A stretch of DNA of 37,584 nucleotides from contig CAZOJY010000023.1 in assembly GCA_964580235.1 (NCBI GenBank), forward strand, positions 1 through 37,584, given 5' to 3'. Origin of the DNA: G020348385 sp964580235. GTDB taxonomy: Bacteria > Acidobacteriota > Aminicenantia > Aminicenantales > Aminicenantaceae. This document shows, in pieces, positions 29,935 to 37,584 of the stretch; positions within the stretch are counted from its first letter, which is position 1; every line of letters starts with the position of its first letter. The translations under genes were made by a program, and so were the position numbers. The notes beneath the pieces were generated by a model. The model did not search any database. It saw only the letters and a program-made list of their open reading frames with translations, and was not told where the DNA came from.

Positions 29935-32916
29935 ATGTGCAGACGGCGTGGATATCTTATTTCTCAGATATTGGCGGCTGCAGCCGCGATTTTTCTGATG
30001 AGTTTCAACGGCCTTCAGGCTGAGGAGGCCCTGGATGGAATCTTTCAGAGCTTTCGCTGGAGGAACATCGGTCCTGCCAATATGATGGGCCGTGTCTCGG
30101 CTCTTGATGCCCTGGATGAGGATTACCGAGTCGTTCTGGTCGGAAGTGCCTCGGGGGGTGTGTTTAGATCCATGAATGCCGGCACGACCTGGACACCTAT
30201 TTTCGATAAGTACGGCAGCGGATCCATCGGAGATGTGGCTTTTTTCCAGGGAAATCCTGACATTATCTGGGTTGGAACCGGAGAAGCCAACAATCGCAAC
30301 AGCTCTGGTTGGGGTGATGGAATATATAAATCCACAAATGGGGGAAGAACATTCCGGAATATGGGATTAAATAAAACCCATCAAATCGCGCGGATAGCCA
30401 CCCATCCCACGAATTCGGATATCGTGTACGTGGCAGCCGTGGGCCATCTCTGGGGGTATTCGGGTACCCGTGGGCTGTTCAAAACAAACGATGGGGGAGA
30501 GACCTGGGAAAAATTGACCAACGGCCTTCCGGATGATGAAAAGACTGGATGCACAGAAATCAAAATGCATCCCACAGATCCGAATGTCCTGTTTTGTGCC
30601 ATGTATCACCGTCTCCGCAAACCCTGGTTTTTCCAAAGCGGCAGCCCGGAAGGGGGTTTATTTAAAACAACGGACGGAGGAAAGACTTGGCGCAAGCTGA
30701 CAAACGGGCTTCCGGCTGGAGATATCGGCCGGATCGGCATCGATATCTGCCGATCCAAGCCTGATGTGTTGGTCGCCAGCGTGGAGGCCAGCGACCAGCT
30801 TCCTGCGGACATGAGCGTTCCTGGTCCGGGCGTTTACCGATCTGATGATGGGGGGGAAACTTGGCATTATCTTCTGCGGCACACCAGCCGTCCGATGTAC
30901 CACGGCCGGATTGCTGTCAATCCTCTGGATGACAACCTGATTTACGTGATCGCCCGCGACTACAGATTTTCTTCTGATGGAGGAAAGACCTTCCGGGGAA
31001 AACCCTGGGGTGGTGCCGGCGGTGATGATCATGACTTGTGGATTTCTCCGAAGGACAAGAATGTTTTTTACGTCGCATCCGACCAAGGAGCTCATCTGAC
31101 TTTAGACCATGGGAAATCTTTTCTTTCCTTCAACAATATGGCCATCGCCCAGTATTATGCTATCGGAGTGGATATGCGTGATCCCTACTGGGTGTACGGC
31201 GGGATGCAGGATATTGGGGGATTTGGCGCTCCGAGCAACAGCCGCGATTATCAGGGAATCCTCAATGACCACAACATCGAGGTCAACGGCGGTGATGGCT
31301 TCTATATGCAGGTTGATCCAACTGACTGGCGCACGGTTTATACTGTCTGCCATGTCGGCGGGCTGGGCAGAATCAATATGGAGACACGAGAATATAAGCT
31401 CATCTCACCTCGGCCGAAGACAATCATGAATTTTAATGAATATTTTGATCCGGATTTTCCGGAGACACCGGTGCGCTACTCCATATTCCCGGGAGAGCAC
31501 TGGCTCTGGCGTCAATCCAGCCGCAGCAGCTATTCCAGTCTGCTGCCTCCACAATTCCGCTACAACTGGAGCAGCCCTATGATCGTCTCCTCCCACAATC
31601 CCCAAACCCTTTATTTTGGCAGCAATTATTTGTTTAAATCGACGGACAGGGGAGATTCCTGGCAGATAATCAGTCCGGATCTGACGTCCAATGATCCGGA
31701 AAAGCGGAATCCCTCTGATTCCGGAGGCCTTACTCACGAAGTCACCGGGGCAGAAAATCACTGTACGATCATCACTATTTCCGAGTCTCCGATCGATGAA
31801 TCTATTTTATGGGTCGGCACGGATGACGGAAATGTGCAGGTCACAAGAGATGGCGGAGCGAACTGGACCAATGTCCGACCGAACATTAAAGATGTTCCCC
31901 ACGGCATATGGGTGAGCCGAGTTGAAGCCTCTCATTTTTGCGAAGGAGCTGTCTATGTTACTTTTGACGGGCACCGCAGCGACGATTTTACTCCTTATGT
32001 ATTCAAGACCACAGATTTTGGTGCCACATGGAGAAATATCGCTGGGAATCTTCCAGACGGCCACAGCGTGTATGTTGTTCGGGAAGATTATAAAAACGAA
32101 AACCTAATGTTCGTGGGCACGGAATTTGCCTGTTTTGTCACGATTGACGGAGGAAAAAACTGGTTCCGTTTCATGAATAACATGCCCACTGTGGCCATCC
32201 ATGACCTTGTCATTCATCCCAGGGATTTTGACCTTGTGGCCGGAACCCACGGCCGAAGCATCTGGATTATGGACGATATTACTCCTCTTCAGCAACTTAC
32301 CCCCGAAATCCTATCCAAGAATGTCCATCTCTTTGAAAATCGAACGGCTACTCGATGGCAGCAAATATCCTTAGGGCGACAGCAGGCGTTTTTTAAGTTC
32401 AGAGGAGAGAATCCGGAATCTGGAGCGCATATTCATTTTTATCTAAAGTCTTTGCCGGCAGGAAAAGTCTCTTTGGAAATCAAGGATCCTGTCGGAAAAA
32501 GACAAACAACTTTGATGGTATCCCCTCGACCAGGAGTCAACAGTGTCCGGTGGGATATGCGCTTTCCACCGAAAAAATCCGAAATATCGGCTTATAGAGT
32601 CCATCTGAGAAAGGTCATGACCGAACTGTCGACTCAGATTAAAACGGATCCAGAACGGGAAGTCTTGTCAAAACTTCACGAAAGACTGGACGCTGCAAAA
32701 TCAGACAGAGATCTTGCAAGGATCCACCGTCAGATGACCCGGGAATTCGCATTTTATTCGGAGGGGCGGGATCTTTTTGGTCTGCCCTTGGTGCCGACAG
32801 ACGCTCCGGCAGGAACTTATCGAGTTATTCTTACGGTAGGCGAACGCCATTTTTCTGGTGCAGTCACTCTTCGTAATGATCCAATACTCAAAAAAATAGA
32901 ACCGTCCCTTTTTTAA
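29935..32916 (+). CDS. Secreted sortilin/BNR-repeat propeller protein, copy 1
   Basis: The 993-residue protein has a signal peptide (residues 1-29, Leu-Gln-Ala). It opens with Trp-Arg-Asn-Ile-Gly-Pro-Ala and Gly-Arg-Val, then carries repeated Asp-box motifs of the type Ser-x-Asn/Asp-Gly-Gly-x-Thr-Trp throughout residues 50-780. These blades form VPS10/sortilin-like ten-bladed propellers. The C-terminal 200 residues include a helical hairpin and an Ig-like domain ending Gly-Thr-Tyr-Arg-Val-Ile-Leu. Proteins of this layout are exported and annotated as sortilin- or glycosyl-hydrolase-like, but the carboxylates of true sialidases cannot be confirmed here, so enzyme activity is uncertain. AGGAGG lies 7 bases upstream of the ATG. 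The paralog follows after 24 bases. Confidence 0.88.
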   Translation: MCRRRGYLISQILAAAAAIFLMSFNGLQAEEALDGIFQSFRWRNIGPANMMGRVSALDALDEDYRVVLVGSASGGVFRSMNAGTTWTPIFDKYGSGSIGDVAFFQGNPDIIWVGTGEANNRNSSGWGDGIYKSTNGGRTFRNMGLNKTHQIARIATHPTNSDIVYVAAVGHLWGYSGTRGLFKTNDGGETWEKLTNGLPDDEKTGCTEIKMHPTDPNVLFCAMYHRLRKPWFFQSGSPEGGLFKTTDGGKTWRKLTNGLPAGDIGRIGIDICRSKPDVLVASVEASDQLPADMSVPGPGVYRSDDGGETWHYLLRHTSRPMYHGRIAVNPLDDNLIYVIARDYRFSSDGGKTFRGKPWGGAGGDDHDLWISPKDKNVFYVASDQGAHLTLDHGKSFLSFNNMAIAQYYAIGVDMRDPYWVYGGMQDIGGFGAPSNSRDYQGILNDHNIEVNGGDGFYMQVDPTDWRTVYTVCHVGGLGRINMETREYKLISPRPKTIMNFNEYFDPDFPETPVRYSIFPGEHWLWRQSSRSSYSSLLPPQFRYNWSSPMIVSSHNPQTLYFGSNYLFKSTDRGDSWQIISPDLTSNDPEKRNPSDSGGLTHEVTGAENHCTIITISESPIDESILWVGTDDGNVQVTRDGGANWTNVRPNIKDVPHGIWVSRVEASHFCEGAVYVTFDGHRSDDFTPYVFKTTDFGATWRNIAGNLPDGHSVYVVREDYKNENLMFVGTEFACFVTIDGGKNWFRFMNNMPTVAIHDLVIHPRDFDLVAGTHGRSIWIMDDITPLQQLTPEILSKNVHLFENRTATRWQQISLGRQQAFFKFRGENPESGAHIHFYLKSLPAGKVSLEIKDPVGKRQTTLMVSPRPGVNSVRWDMRFPPKKSEISAYRVHLRKVMTELSTQIKTDPEREVLSKLHERLDAAKSDRDLARIHRQMTREFAFYSEGRDLFGLPLVPTDAPAGTYRVILTVGERHFSGAVTLRNDPILKKIEPSLF

Positions 32917-32940
32917 TCCCTTTTTTAAGGAGGTTTGAAA

Positions 32941-35900
32941 ATGAGAAAGATTATTTTTTACACAACCGTGGGCATTATTTTTTTTGTGATGGCAGATTCG
33001 ATGGCCCTGATGTATGCCCAGTATCAGAGCCCTGATTCCAACACAATTTATGATCCGATTCTTTTTAAAGGTCTCAAGTATCGGTGTATCGGGCCTTCCC
33101 GTGGAGGACGTGTGACCACGGTGACCGGTATTGCCTCTCAGCCTTCTGTTTTTTACATGGGAGCCGCGGGCGGCGGCGTATGGAAGACAACGGATTACGG
33201 CCGGAACTGGGTCAATGTGTCAGACGGATATTTTGAAACGGGATCAATCGGAGCTATTCAGGTCGCTAATTCTGATCCGAATATCATTTATGTCGGAACG
33301 GGCTCTGATGGTATAAGAAGCAACGTGATCGTAGGCCGTGGTGTGTACAAATCCGAAGATGCTGGAAAAACCTGGAAATTCTTGGGGCTCCGGAATGTGG
33401 GACAGATTGGGGCTGTGGAGATTCATCCGGACAATCCGTACATCGCGTTTGTCGCAGCCATCGGGAATGTATTCGGCCCGAACGCGGAGCGAGGTGTCTA
33501 CCGAACCCTCGATGGAGGAGAAACTTGGGAAAAGGTACTCTTTCTGTCCGAAAAAACGGGGGCAGTGGATATTGAACTCTGCCCGGATAATCCTGACGAG
33601 ATTTATGCAGCCATGTGGCACTGTGAGCGAAAGCCATGGACAATCATAAGCGGGGCAGATGAGGGGGGCATTTTCAAATCCTTCGATGGCGGGACCACAT
33701 GGATAAACCTCACAGCAGGGCTTCCCCAGGATTTGATCGGGAAAAGCGATCTTGCCGTTTCCCCCGGCAATCCAAACCGTATCTATGTTTTGATGGAAGC
33801 TGCGCCAGGCGGAGGCCTCTACCGCTCTGACGACCGCGGCAAAAATTTCGCACTGGTCTCGGACAAGGCTGAACTCGTGAACCGGCCTTTTTATTACACC
33901 AACCTGGATGCCGACCCGACAAACGCTGATATCCTTTATGTTAACACCGGCCGTTTTTGGAGATCCTCAGATGCGGGAAAAACTTGGCAGAGCCGGTCTA
34001 CCCCTCATGGGGATAATCATGACATGTGGATTAATCCCCAAAATCCAGATATCTATATTCAGTCGAACGATGGAGGAGCCAATGTGACCTTGGATGGCGG
34101 AAAAACCTGGTCGACCCAGTTTAACCAGCCGACTGCCGAGCTGTACCAAGTCGATATCGACGATCAGTTTCCGTACTGGATATATGCCGGGCAGCAGGAC
34201 AACAGCACGATCGCTGTGCCTTCCTTGCCCCCGTATCCCTCACCCATCGGACCTGCGGGCTACTGGATTTCCGTAGGTGGGTGCGAAACGGGCCCCGCTG
34301 TTCCCAAGCCTGGCAACCACAATATCGTGTATGCGAACTGTAAGGGAAGATTCGGGCGCTATAATAAAAAAACCGGACAGGAAATGCAGTACTATGTCGG
34401 AGCAGCCAACATATACAGCCATAATCCCCAGGATCTGAAATACCGATTTCAGCGGGTCTCCCCGATTCATGTTTCCCCCCACGATCCCGATGTGGTCTAT
34501 CATGCCTCCCAGTATCTGCACCGGACGACAGATGGGGGCGTAACATGGGAGACTATCTCTCCGGATTTGACCGCAAACGACCCCTCCAAACAGGTGATTT
34601 CCGGTTCCCCTATAACTCGCGATATCACGGGCGAAGAATATTACAGCACGATTTATGCTGTGAGGGAGTCACCTCTGGAGAAAGGCCTCATTTGGGTAGG
34701 TGCCAACGACGGCCCCATCCATGTCACACGTGATGGTGGAAAGACATGGTCAAACGTGACACCCAAAGACCTTCCGCCTGGTGGGCGTGTTCAGACTGTG
34801 GAACCGTCTCCCCACCGGGCAAGCAAAGCTTATGTCGCTGTCTACCGGTTTTTATTGAGCGACTGGCATCCTTACATTTACCGCACAGAAGATTATGGCC
34901 AGACCTGGACTCGTCTAACAACCGGCCAGAACGGCATTCCGGAGGATTTTCCCACCCGGGTGGTGCGGGAAGATCCCGACAGGGAAGGGCTCTTGTATGC
35001 AGGAACAGAATTTGGCCTCTTCACTTCTTTTGATGATGGGGCCCATTGGCAATCCTTACAGCTTAACCTCCCTGTCACTCCGGTAACAGATATTAAACTT
35101 CATCGAAAAGATCTTGTGCTTTCTACGATGGGACGCTCCTTCTGGATTCTGGATAATGTCACACCGCTCCATCAACTTGGGGAGAGTGTAGCGAATGCCA
35201 AATACCATCTGTATCCTCCGCGTGATACTTATCGGCTGCATTTCAGATCCCGCTCATTCAGAGGTTCGGTGAAAGTGCCTGAGTATCTGCCTCCAGGGGT
35301 CATGATCGATTATTATGTTACGAAAAAACCGGATGATGCGGTTGTGCTGGAAATCCTTGATGCCAATGGAAATCTGGTGCGTTCTTTTTCGAACAAGAGG
35401 AAAAAGGTTCAGCTGGAAGGCCTTGCTTTCGGAACTCTTAAGGAAGAGCTGAAACGGACCGGTGGACCGATCCTTTCGACGAGTCCAGGAATGCACCGGT
35501 TTTTTTGGGACATGAGGCATGCCGGGGCTTGGACACAGCGAGCAGGCCGTGGGGGAAGAGGCGGACCTGTTGTTGCTCCCGGTGTCTATCAGGCAAAACT
35601 TATCATCGGAGATTGGACTCACACGGAAAGATTCCAGGTGCTGGTGGATCCTCGAGTGTCGGAAGATGGTGTTAACCAAGCAGACCTTAAAGCTCAGGAA
35701 TCCCTCAGCCTCCAAGTGAGAGACACCTTGAGCAGGGCTAATGGAGCAGTTGAGCGCATCCGAAAAGCGCGGGAATCCGAGGAAGTCAGCCGGAAAAATA
35801 AGGAAAAGCTGTCTGCAATTTACTCAAAGCTCGTTACGGCAAAAGGCCCGTATCCCCAACCCATGCTTGTTGATCAGCTCTCCTATCTCTTCTCGATGCT

Positions 35901-36012
35901 CAACCGGGCGGACCAAAAGCCCGGCCGAGATGCGTATGTGCGTTTTGATGAATTGCGTCAGGAACTCTCCGGCTATATTTCTGAGATTAAAAAAATACTT
36001 GGGGATGTCTGA
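32941..36012 (+). CDS. Secreted sortilin/BNR-repeat propeller protein, copy 2
   Basis: From ATG 32941 (AAGGAGG, spacing 7) the product has 1023 residues with a signal peptide (hydrophobic residues 6-22). It parallels copy 1: Tyr-Arg-Cys-Ile-Gly-Pro-Ser-Arg-Gly-Gly-Arg-Val at the start, many Asp-boxes (Asp-Gly-Gly-Lys-Thr-Trp) across the propeller, and His-Asp-Met-Trp-Ile matching His-Asp-Leu-Trp-Ile in copy 1. A C-terminal Ig-like and helical region follows. It has a Gly/Arg-rich loop (Arg-Ala-Gly-Arg-Gly-Gly-Arg-Gly-Gly-Pro) absent from copy 1. The 24-base gap to copy 1 implies one operon, and the pair is an old tandem duplication. The partner or substrate is unknown. Confidence 0.88.
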   Translation: MRKIIFYTTVGIIFFVMADSMALMYAQYQSPDSNTIYDPILFKGLKYRCIGPSRGGRVTTVTGIASQPSVFYMGAAGGGVWKTTDYGRNWVNVSDGYFETGSIGAIQVANSDPNIIYVGTGSDGIRSNVIVGRGVYKSEDAGKTWKFLGLRNVGQIGAVEIHPDNPYIAFVAAIGNVFGPNAERGVYRTLDGGETWEKVLFLSEKTGAVDIELCPDNPDEIYAAMWHCERKPWTIISGADEGGIFKSFDGGTTWINLTAGLPQDLIGKSDLAVSPGNPNRIYVLMEAAPGGGLYRSDDRGKNFALVSDKAELVNRPFYYTNLDADPTNADILYVNTGRFWRSSDAGKTWQSRSTPHGDNHDMWINPQNPDIYIQSNDGGANVTLDGGKTWSTQFNQPTAELYQVDIDDQFPYWIYAGQQDNSTIAVPSLPPYPSPIGPAGYWISVGGCETGPAVPKPGNHNIVYANCKGRFGRYNKKTGQEMQYYVGAANIYSHNPQDLKYRFQRVSPIHVSPHDPDVVYHASQYLHRTTDGGVTWETISPDLTANDPSKQVISGSPITRDITGEEYYSTIYAVRESPLEKGLIWVGANDGPIHVTRDGGKTWSNVTPKDLPPGGRVQTVEPSPHRASKAYVAVYRFLLSDWHPYIYRTEDYGQTWTRLTTGQNGIPEDFPTRVVREDPDREGLLYAGTEFGLFTSFDDGAHWQSLQLNLPVTPVTDIKLHRKDLVLSTMGRSFWILDNVTPLHQLGESVANAKYHLYPPRDTYRLHFRSRSFRGSVKVPEYLPPGVMIDYYVTKKPDDAVVLEILDANGNLVRSFSNKRKKVQLEGLAFGTLKEELKRTGGPILSTSPGMHRFFWDMRHAGAWTQRAGRGGRGGPVVAPGVYQAKLIIGDWTHTERFQVLVDPRVSEDGVNQADLKAQESLSLQVRDTLSRANGAVERIRKARESEEVSRKNKEKLSAIYSKLVTAKGPYPQPMLVDQLSYLFSMLNRADQKPGRDAYVRFDELRQELSGYISEIKKILGDV

Positions 36013-36024
36013 CTAGATTCTCTG

Positions 36025-37476
36025 CTAAAAATTAAGAACGTACGTGGCCCTCACGGCGTTTTTGTGACGTGTCAAGTGTTGATCTTCGAGACTCCCGTTT
36101 CGCAGGTAGTAATCGTATCCAAGGGAGATCTGAGATTTTTCTGACATATTGTAGTTGAGATCGAAAGATATGACAGACATGAATTCGTTTGCATCGGCGA
36201 GCGCTGCGTGCACCCAGTATTGGGAAAATCCGGTGTATATGCTGCCCAGCCCTTTCTTCCCGAGCTCGAATTTGATCCTTCCAAGAATTCCGGGTCCGAA
36301 GTGATAGGGTTTATTTCCTTCTTTTTCGAAGTTAGGCTCTGAGTATTTTATCGTTGCGCTGGAGCTCCCGAAAATAAAGGATAAAATTCCTGAGGTGTTA
36401 AAAATAAGACTCGAATTAGAAGCAGACGAAGCTGCAAATCCAGGCCCTATGCCTACGGCAGACATTTGTTCGGCGATATGGGAATTGATGTAATCGAAAA
36501 GCCCAAAAAGGCCGGCACAACCATTCTGGAATTTTTTCCCGAAAAGTATACCATAAGTGGAAACTTCCGGATCTCGAAATCCTTGATCGTTAATTCCTAT
36601 CTGGGCTTCAAACGTGAACCAGTCATAAGGGCGAATTTTCATCTGCCCGTCATGGAATCCATCTTTGTTCTCAAATTGAGTGGCTATAAGCATGATGAAT
36701 TGCTTGTCAGAGGAATGATACGCTCCCAATGGCAACCTAAAATCGTAATAATGATTCCCTATAATGCTTTCAGAATGAAAATCCTTAGCTGAAGACTTTT
36801 TTATTCCTACGATCGGATTGACAAAAAACTTTAAGGCTTTCCCGAGGAGCCTACCAAGGCCCGTTGAATTCTCGTAGGTAATGAGATTTGCCATTCTGAA
36901 CAATGCCTCTCCCAGCTGAATGCCTCCGAAAGTCGAAAAGTAGTGATCGTTTTTTCCTGGATCTTCTGATTCCCAGAAAAATTCCCAGGTGAGGCTTCCA
37001 AGAAACGTGTAGATCGAGGATTCTAGGAAACTCATTCCCTGGGACCTGGCTATGGAGTAATACATGGCTCCATGATAGGCGTGTCCAAAATGGTTGGTTC
37101 CAAAATCGTCGTAATCCCAGGTAAGGCCTGTTTTGATATTATTTGAAATGGATCGGAATGAAATGTTTGTCCAACTTCCCTTCAGAACATATCGATCGAA
37201 AGTCCATACAAGCAGATTGAACCTGGTAATGTCCCACAAGGGTTTGAAGTAATTTTTGCTGCTCTCCGGCGGCACCAACGTGCCTTGGTCTAAGCCGATC
37301 GAAAAAGAATGTGGAGTCTTATTCACCAAGGAGAACTGGGCGATGATGTCATTTATCGAGATGGGAAATTTTGCGATAATAACGGTGTTATCGTCGTTCT
37401 GTGTGTATCCAGAGAGCAGACCTGAAAAACTGAGGATATATAATAACGCCAGGAAATGGGTCAGACTTTTTTTCAT
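36025..37476 (-). CDS. DUF3943-type outer-membrane protein
   Basis: The 483-residue protein has a signal peptide (hydrophobic residues 7-23). A central region (about 115-215) carries His-Phe-Gly-His-Ala-Tyr-His-Gly-Ala-Met-Tyr-Tyr and Gly-Ser-Leu-Thr-Trp-Glu-Phe-Phe-Trp-Glu, characteristic of the DUF3943 family. The C-terminal half is made of amphipathic beta strands and ends in Asn-Phe, the usual outer-membrane barrel signal. The function of DUF3943 is unknown; the conserved His, Tyr and Glu residues might form a site. It converges on sortilin copy 2 with a 12-base gap. The AGGAG is only one base from the ATG, with a GGTGG further back. Confidence 0.75.
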   Translation of the reverse strand: MKKSLTHFLALLYILSFSGLLSGYTQNDDNTVIIAKFPISINDIIAQFSLVNKTPHSFSIGLDQGTLVPPESSKNYFKPLWDITRFNLLVWTFDRYVLKGSWTNISFRSISNNIKTGLTWDYDDFGTNHFGHAYHGAMYYSIARSQGMSFLESSIYTFLGSLTWEFFWESEDPGKNDHYFSTFGGIQLGEALFRMANLITYENSTGLGRLLGKALKFFVNPIVGIKKSSAKDFHSESIIGNHYYDFRLPLGAYHSSDKQFIMLIATQFENKDGFHDGQMKIRPYDWFTFEAQIGINDQGFRDPEVSTYGILFGKKFQNGCAGLFGLFDYINSHIAEQMSAVGIGPGFAASSASNSSLIFNTSGILSFIFGSSSATIKYSEPNFEKEGNKPYHFGPGILGRIKFELGKKGLGSIYTGFSQYWVHAALADANEFMSVISFDLNYNMSEKSQISLGYDYYLRNGSLEDQHLTRHKNAVRATYVLNF

Positions 37477-37584
37477 GCTCCTGCCACCTTATATTTTACA
37501 CCTTGATTTCGAAAAAAAAAAGCAAAAATGAGGGATGTCCTTTTAAGTGCCTCCTCATGACTTTCAAAGGTGCCGGAAAGATAA
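37477..37584. other. Right edge, no gene seen
   Basis: These 108 bases form the upstream region of the DUF3943 gene. They hold A/T-rich runs but no confident promoter and no open frame with a ribosome site. Confidence 0.5.

Overview
The window reads as chromosome of a Gram-negative bacterium of roughly 47% GC (estimated by eye). Many products carry signal peptides, lipoboxes or outer-membrane beta-barrel features. The mix of large secreted sortilin-like propeller proteins, an S9 peptidase, a DUF3943 barrel, PIN/RHH toxin-antitoxin genes and an extra sigma-70 factor fits an Acidobacteriota/Aminicenantota-like lineage. That placement is an inference from gene content only. No rRNA, tRNA, CRISPR array or prophage was seen.

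Layout, left to right. (1) 1-1558 (-): 3'-truncated secreted thioredoxin-fold protein. (2) 1902-4863 (+): APC permease followed 7 bp later by an aldo/keto reductase fused to a RidA domain. (3) 4932-5648 (-): PIN toxin/RHH antitoxin pair with a repeat-type operator. (4) 5770-7192 (-): ECF sigma factor overlapping a one-TM coiled-coil protein that sits where an anti-sigma factor would. (5) 7371-11750: two paralogous alkaline phosphatases around a 64-residue Cys/His protein and a regulator fusing an XRE helix-turn-helix to a PTS EIIA domain. (6) 11864-14133: PepSY-like lipoprotein divergent from an AbgB-like M20 amidohydrolase. (7) 14134-14835: 0.7 kb without a convincing protein gene, holding a promoter, nested hairpins and a terminator-like palindrome that could make a small RNA. 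(8) 14836-22059 (+): a c-type cytochrome domain fused to a porin barrel, an RND/MMPL transporter and an S9 peptidase. (9) 22074-23888: an IS110-family transposase with structured flanks, then the 3' remnant of an LVIVD-repeat gene. (10) 23892-26277 (-): an RRM protein with a structured leader, and upstream-to-downstream a basic leader peptide, an RpoD-like sigma factor and a decayed small exported gene. (11) 26453-29370: LolA-like protein divergent from a two-gene operon for unknown envelope proteins. (12) 29432-37476: small unknown gene, two tandem sortilin/BNR proteins and a DUF3943 protein.

How the parts fit. Several blocks look like small self-contained regulatory circuits: toxin-antitoxin with its operator; sigma factor with membrane partner; XRE-EIIA regulator with divergent phosphatases and a palindrome beside its own start; leader peptide overlapping a sigma gene. 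The exported enzymes (two phosphatases, M20 hydrolase, S9 peptidase) suggest periplasmic scavenging of phosphoesters and peptides. The cytochrome-porin fusion points to electron transfer across the outer membrane.

The most unusual items are the cytochrome-porin fusion (14836), the XRE-EIIA/phosphatase locus (7371-11750), the lysine/arginine-rich leader peptide overlapping the sigma factor start (25791-25880), the possible guide RNA beside the IS110 transposase (23260-23326), the AKR-RidA fusion (3424) and the candidate small RNA (14447-14568). All gene functions are read from motifs; no database search was run.
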